Below are positions 5,477 through 6,877 of a DNA stretch of 6,877 nt, piece by piece. The stretch is from positions 1 through 6,877 of the forward strand of contig JAJXVI010000133.1 of the NCBI GenBank assembly GCA_021782195.1, read 5' to 3'. Under the pieces are notes generated by a model. It was not told where the DNA came from, searched no databases, and saw nothing but the letters and a program-made list of their open reading frames with translations. Positions within the stretch are counted from its first letter, which is position 1; each line of letters begins with the position of its first letter. A program made the position numbers and the translations under genes. Origin of the DNA: a bacterium (GTDB lineage: Bacteria; Vulcanimicrobiota; Xenobia; RGZZ01).

Positions 5477-6037
5477 ATGAGTGACAATGGATGCACCAGC
5501 CACGCGCTGAAAGTTGGAAAGCCGGCACCGGATTTTCGCTTGAAGACCACGGCCGATCTCGAGACGCTGAAGAGTGAGGCGACCCTGGCCGCCTACCATG
5601 GCAAGTGGCTCGTCCTCTTCTTCTACCCGCTTGACTTCACGTTCGTGTGCCCCACTGAAATCACCGCCCTGAGCGATCGCATTGCCGAGTTCAAAGCACT
5701 GGACGCGGAGGTTCTCGGAGTCAGCACCGACAGCGTATACTCGCATCGGGCGTGGATTAAGACGGCTCGCGAGAACGGGGGTCTCGGCCACATCGACTTC
5801 CCGCTTGGCGCGGACAACACCCTTACCGTTTCTCGGGATTACGGCGTGCTGATCAACGAGGCTGGCATTGCTCTTCGTGGCCTCTTCATCATCGATCCGG
5901 AAGGCGTGCTTCGCTATAGCGTGGTGCACGACCTCAACATCGGTCGTAGTGTTGACGAGACCCTGCGCGTGCTCGAGGCACTTCAGGCCGGTGGCCTGTG
6001 CCCCGCAAACTGGCATCGCGGCCAGAAACTGCTGTAA
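5477..6037 (+). CDS. ahpC: Typical 2-Cys peroxiredoxin, AhpC/Prx1 type
   Basis: The 186-residue protein reduces H2O2 and organic hydroperoxides in the cytoplasm. The active-site motif PLDFTFVCPTE gives Pro51, Thr55 and the peroxidatic Cys58, and Arg134 (LRGLFIID) fits the conserved catalytic arginine. The resolving Cys175 is in GGLCPANW near the C-terminus, as in Prx1-group dimers. It carries GGLG (101-104), one of two motifs linked to over-oxidation sensitivity in eukaryotic Prx1 enzymes. The second motif, a C-terminal YF extension, is absent because the protein ends RGQKLL. The start at ATG 5477 has AAAGGAG 6 bases upstream; earlier in-frame ATGs lack this and would add residues not typical of the family. 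A PerR box precedes the gene. No ahpF is seen, so the reductant may come from the glutaredoxin/TrxB pair downstream. Confidence 0.95.
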   Translation: MSDNGCTSHALKVGKPAPDFRLKTTADLETLKSEATLAAYHGKWLVLFFYPLDFTFVCPTEITALSDRIAEFKALDAEVLGVSTDSVYSHRAWIKTARENGGLGHIDFPLGADNTLTVSRDYGVLINEAGIALRGLFIIDPEGVLRYSVVHDLNIGRSVDETLRVLEALQAGGLCPANWHRGQKLL

Positions 6038-6126
6038 GGTGGTTGCTCCCGGGTGTGCGAAGGCCTCCCAAACCCTGGAAGACCGATACAGCCGGTGAGC
6101 AATTCCTTTCATTGTTCAAGTAGCGA

Positions 6127-6182
6127 CTGTCTTCCGCGCAGGCTCGGGCTGTTGTACCCGTTGCGAGCTGCGCGGGAGGCAG
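6127..6182 (+). other. Long stem-loop in the ahpC-grx spacer
   Basis: Positions 6127-6140 plus 6142-6146 pair with 6164-6182. This makes a 19-bp stem with a single bulged G (6141), two T-G pairs (6130-6179, 6133-6176) and a 17-base loop. The core pairings are CCGCGCA/TGCGCGG and GCTCG/CGAGC. The T-G pairs work as G-U only in a plus-strand transcript; on the minus strand they would be A-C mismatches. No T-run follows. It may be a 3' structure of the ahpC mRNA, a processing site, a leader element of grx-trxB or a small RNA. The rest of the 250-bp spacer (6038-6287) shows no gene, PerR box or clear promoter. Confidence 0.6.
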
Positions 6183-6287
6183 CCCCTTGCGCGAGAGGCG
6201 ACGGTGCTTCTCAGTCCAAGATCTTGGGTTGAGCCGCGCCGCGCTCTGTCTCCATGTCGCGCACAAATCACACTCAGGAGAACGACG

Positions 6288-6536
6288 ATGCCATCAGTTA
6301 CGGTTTTTACGCAGCCCGGGTGTCCCACCTGTGCACAGGTGAAAGGCTATCTGAAAGGTCGGGGCGTCGAATTCTCGGAACGCAACGTGCAGGCCGACGA
6401 GTCGGCGATGGAAGAGTTGCACGAACGTGGGTATTCAGCGACGCCGCTTACGCTCGTGGGCGACGTCGAGATTCTCGGCATGAATCGTACGAAGTTTGAG
6501 AAGGCTCTCGGTGCTGCTTCCGAGATCATGTCATGA
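6288..6536 (+). CDS. Small glutaredoxin-like redoxin (CPTC active site)
   Basis: The 82-residue protein is a single thioredoxin-fold domain. It opens with the strand [10 protein letters not shown] leading to the dithiol active site CPTC (Cys12, Cys15), and has the cis-proline segment ATPL (Pro53). The length fits class I glutaredoxins and NrdH-type redoxins. It lacks the usual GG motif used for glutathione binding, and NrdH's WSGF signature is also absent. Its stop codon overlaps the start of trxB by 4 bp (ATGA), so the two proteins are probably made together. This suggests reduction by thioredoxin reductase rather than by glutathione, which is known for NrdH but is inference here. The start is ATG 6288, with AGGAG 7 bases upstream. 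A likely job is passing electrons to the peroxiredoxin or another disulfide enzyme. Confidence 0.88.
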   Translation: MPSVTVFTQPGCPTCAQVKGYLKGRGVEFSERNVQADESAMEELHERGYSATPLTLVGDVEILGMNRTKFEKALGAASEIMS

Positions 6537-6877
6537 GCGATTCGGTTGCTCCGTCGGGCGCGCGCGTCATTATCATCGGTGGAGGGCCAGCCGCGTTCAC
6601 TGCTGCCATCTATGCGGCGCGTGCCTCCCTGGCGCCGATTGTTGTCGCGGGCTACTCCGTCGGTGGTCAGTTGATGACCACGACCGAGGTCGAGAATTTT
6701 CCTGGTTTTCCGAACGGGATTCTCGGACCGGACCTGGTCGCCTCCATTCGTGCTCAGGCCGAGCGATTCGGAGCGAAGGTGCGCGAGGAGGATGCAATCG
6801 CCGTTGATTTTCAGCATCCGCCTGCATTGCGCGTCACGACCGATAGCGGCGACTTTGTCGCACCCGCGGTGATCGTG
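6533..6877 (+). CDS. trxB: Thioredoxin reductase, N-terminal part (cut by window end)
   Basis: The first 115 residues of an NADPH- and FAD-dependent reductase are present. The FAD-binding loop reads [20 protein letters not shown] (12-31), where the family more often has GSGPAG. The signature [17 protein letters not shown] (44-60) follows, as in bacterial thioredoxin reductases. The frame is still open at the window end, so the active-site CxxC and the NADPH-binding domain are not visible. The start ATG overlaps the glutaredoxin stop by 4 bp, which indicates translational coupling. With the redoxin it forms a disulfide-reduction unit next to ahpC. A ferredoxin- or other-substrate-type relative of TrxB cannot be fully excluded from the N-terminal part alone. 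Confidence 0.9.
   Translation, partial: MSDSVAPSGARVIIIGGGPAAFTAAIYAARASLAPIVVAGYSVGGQLMTTTEVENFPGFPNGILGPDLVASIRAQAERFGAKVREEDAIAVDFQHPPALRVTTDSGDFVAPAVIV

Noticed and set aside
4811..6112. 433-codon minus-strand frame opposite perR and ahpC
   Set aside because: It is antisense to two clearly recognisable genes and has no family features. Such antisense frames are common in GC-rich DNA.
6038..6287. tRNA or other known structured RNA in the ahpC-grx spacer
   Set aside because: The strong stem-loop lacks a cloverleaf arrangement or a T-loop consensus, and I recognise no known RNA family.

Overview
This is a GC-rich bacterial chromosome fragment. The combination of a PerR-type Fur regulator, a Prx1-type 2-Cys peroxiredoxin and a long (~950 residue) U32/DUF3656-type protein fits a deltaproteobacterial or myxobacterial-like lineage. 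That placement is an impression from protein style and is weak. Coding density is moderate. Several intergenic stretches carry unusual repeats.

Layout: positions 1-225 hold five tandem copies of a 45-bp unit, with no convincing gene before 330. A secreted or lipoprotein gene lies on the minus strand (330-1172) and has a DUF4424-like look. It diverges from a large plus-strand gene (1442-4285) for a U32-family Fe-S protein. The 270-bp gap between these two genes is almost filled by 35 consecutive hexamers of the type CGCTYC (1211-1420). The U32 gene itself carries a perfect 43-bp internal duplication with a 45-bp period. Between 4286 and 4846 there is no intact gene. This stretch holds a strong imperfect palindrome, a decayed minus-strand cupin gene whose metal-binding motif is intact but interrupted by two in-frame TAA codons, a 34-bp direct repeat, and then a clear sigma-70-type promoter.

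The right half is a peroxide-defence cluster on the plus strand: perR-like regulator (4847-5296), ahpC-type peroxiredoxin (5477-6037), a small CPTC glutaredoxin-like protein (6288-6536) and the start of thioredoxin reductase trxB (from 6533, cut by the window end). A 15-bp PerR-box-like operator sits just downstream of the perR -10 element. A near-identical copy in the opposite orientation (13 of 15 bases) lies upstream of ahpC. This suggests that PerR represses itself and ahpC until peroxide inactivates it. The grx and trxB genes overlap by 4 bp and are probably translationally coupled. A reasonable inference is an electron path NADPH -> TrxB -> glutaredoxin-like protein -> AhpC. No ahpF is visible. 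A long stem-loop (6127-6182) sits between ahpC and grx.

The most useful second-look items are the paired PerR boxes, the interrupted cupin motif, the repeat-filled divergent intergenic region, the 34-bp direct repeat, and the structured ahpC-grx spacer. I do not see a clearly new multi-gene system.
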